Below, in pieces: positions 11,276 to 12,008 of a stretch of DNA of 12,008 bases; position 1 is the first letter of the stretch; every line of letters begins with the position of its first letter. The DNA comes from Chloroflexia bacterium (GTDB lineage Bacteria > Chloroflexota > Chloroflexia > Thermomicrobiales > JALYUS01). A program made the position numbers and the translations under genes. The DNA lies in the NCBI GenBank assembly GCA_025928215.1, contig JAICJW010000103.1, forward strand, positions 1 to 12,008, given 5' to 3'. Under the pieces are notes generated by a model that saw only the letters and a program-made list of their open reading frames with translations, did not search any database and was not told where the DNA came from.

Positions 11276-12008
11276 ATGAGTGGATCGCAAAAATCGGAAG
11301 TTGTCGTCATCACCGGGGCATCAGCGGGCGTCGGGCGCGCAACGGTGCAGGCATTCGCCAAACGGGGTGCGCATATCGGCCTGATCGCGCGCGGCACGGA
11401 TGGCCTGGAAGGAGCGAAACGGGAGGTCGAGGCGGCAGGAGGCAAGGCGCTCGTTCTGCCGACCGATGTTGCGGACGCCGATCAGGTCGAGGCGGCAGCA
11501 GCGGCGGTCGAGCGGGAATTCGGGCCGATTGATGCCTGGGTGAACGACGCGATGGTCTCCGTCTTCTCGCCGATCAAGGAGATGACGGCGGATGAGTTCA
11601 AGCGCGTCACGGAAGTGACCTATCTCGGTTTCGTCTATGGCACGCTGTCGGCCCTGAAACGGATGCTCCCGCGCGATACCGGCGCGATTGTGCAGGTCGG
11701 CTCCGCGCTCGCCTATCGGAGCATCCCGTTGCAGGCGGCGTACTGCGCGAGTAAGGCGGCGATCCGGGGCTTCACCGACTCCGTCCGCTGTGAATTGCGC
11801 CACCGGAAGAGCAGAGTCCACCTCACCATGGTCCAGATGCCCGCGCTGAACACTCCGCAATTCGATTGGTGCCGCACCCGTCTCCCGCGCCATCCGCAGC
11901 CCGTGCCGCCCATCTATCAGCCGGAGGTAGCCGCGGAGGCGGTCTATTATGCGGCGCATCACCGCCGCCGCGAGATGTACGTCGGCCGCATGACCGTCGC
12001 GGCAATTC
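11276..12008 (+). CDS. Short-chain dehydrogenase/reductase (SDR), 3' end beyond the window
   Basis: The first 244 residues of a classical-type SDR using NAD(P)(H) are open to the window edge. The nucleotide loop is VVVITGASAGVGRA (9-22), Asp64 is in LPTDVAD, WVNDAM (88-93) is the NNAG-region variant, and the catalytic residues are Ser143 (QVGSALAY), Tyr156 and Lys160 (YCASK). The later segment MVQMPALNTPQFDWCRTRLP (206-225) and VPPIYQPEVAAEAV mark a longer SDR subfamily with a C-terminal extension, probably about 330 residues in full. ATG 11276 follows AAGGAG (11264-11269) by 6 bases, only 3 bp after the pseudogene stop, so it was coupled to the lost FAD oxidoreductase, with which it may have shared a pathway. 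Substrate unknown. Confidence 0.92.
   Translation, partial: MSGSQKSEVVVITGASAGVGRATVQAFAKRGAHIGLIARGTDGLEGAKREVEAAGGKALVLPTDVADADQVEAAAAAVEREFGPIDAWVNDAMVSVFSPIKEMTADEFKRVTEVTYLGFVYGTLSALKRMLPRDTGAIVQVGSALAYRSIPLQAAYCASKAAIRGFTDSVRCELRHRKSRVHLTMVQMPALNTPQFDWCRTRLPRHPQPVPPIYQPEVAAEAVYYAAHHRRREMYVGRMTVAAI

Overview
The window is GC-rich DNA, tightly packed with genes on both strands, from a free-living bacterium. No rRNA, tRNA or CRISPR array was seen. GTG starts, strong GGAGG-type ribosome sites, extended -10 promoters and abundant small palindromic intergenic elements fit a high-GC lineage. The mix of families (LLM flavin oxidoreductase, compact tryptophan dioxygenase, YyaL-type protein, encapsulated-ferritin-like protein) makes a Chloroflexota/Thermomicrobia-type host my best guess. 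That is inference; no marker gene is present.

Layout. 1-389 (-) is the N-terminal part of a YyaL/DUF255 thioredoxin-fold protein, divergent from a GNAT acetyltransferase (541-1140, +). A palindromic repeat element separates the latter from a convergent compact tryptophan 2,3-dioxygenase (1296-1985, -). The dioxygenase shares a divergent promoter region with an amidase-signature hydrolase (2140-3573, +). A heptamer repeat patch with inverted copies leads into an LLM-class oxidoreductase (3685-4611, +). A lower-GC toxin-antitoxin pair of HigBA type (4745-5403) follows, with an apparently leaderless promoter. Only 25 bp downstream come a sugar-phosphate-isomerase-like TIM barrel protein (5429-6433) and a Gfo/Idh/MocA dehydrogenase (6525-7592), a typical sugar or inositol catabolic pairing. 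A second palindromic element supplies the last residues of the isomerase. A 12-bp hairpin closes this block against the convergent SAF-domain oxidoreductase (7654-9021, -), a relative of the DXR-like (DRL) family.

The right part (9165-12008, +) starts with a small encapsulated-ferritin-like protein (EncFtn) that has all recognisable ferroxidase ligands but no encapsulin gene beside it and no visible targeting peptide. It is followed by a PPC/DUF296 protein and a membrane DUF2231-Rieske [2Fe-2S] fusion. An FAD-dependent oxidoreductase (PYROXD2/phytoene-desaturase type) follows as a wreck: the N-terminal Rossmann stub and C-terminal tail are joined by a large internal deletion, with a frameshift and an in-frame TGA. 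A short-chain dehydrogenase running off the window end comes next.

The most notable points are the orphan EncFtn next to a Rieske membrane protein, the compact dioxygenase, the DRL-like enzyme, the leaderless toxin-antitoxin operon feeding into sugar genes, the repeat-encoded C-terminus and the deletion-fused pseudogene. I did not find a clear wholly new multi-gene system; the ferritin/PPC/Rieske group is the best candidate.
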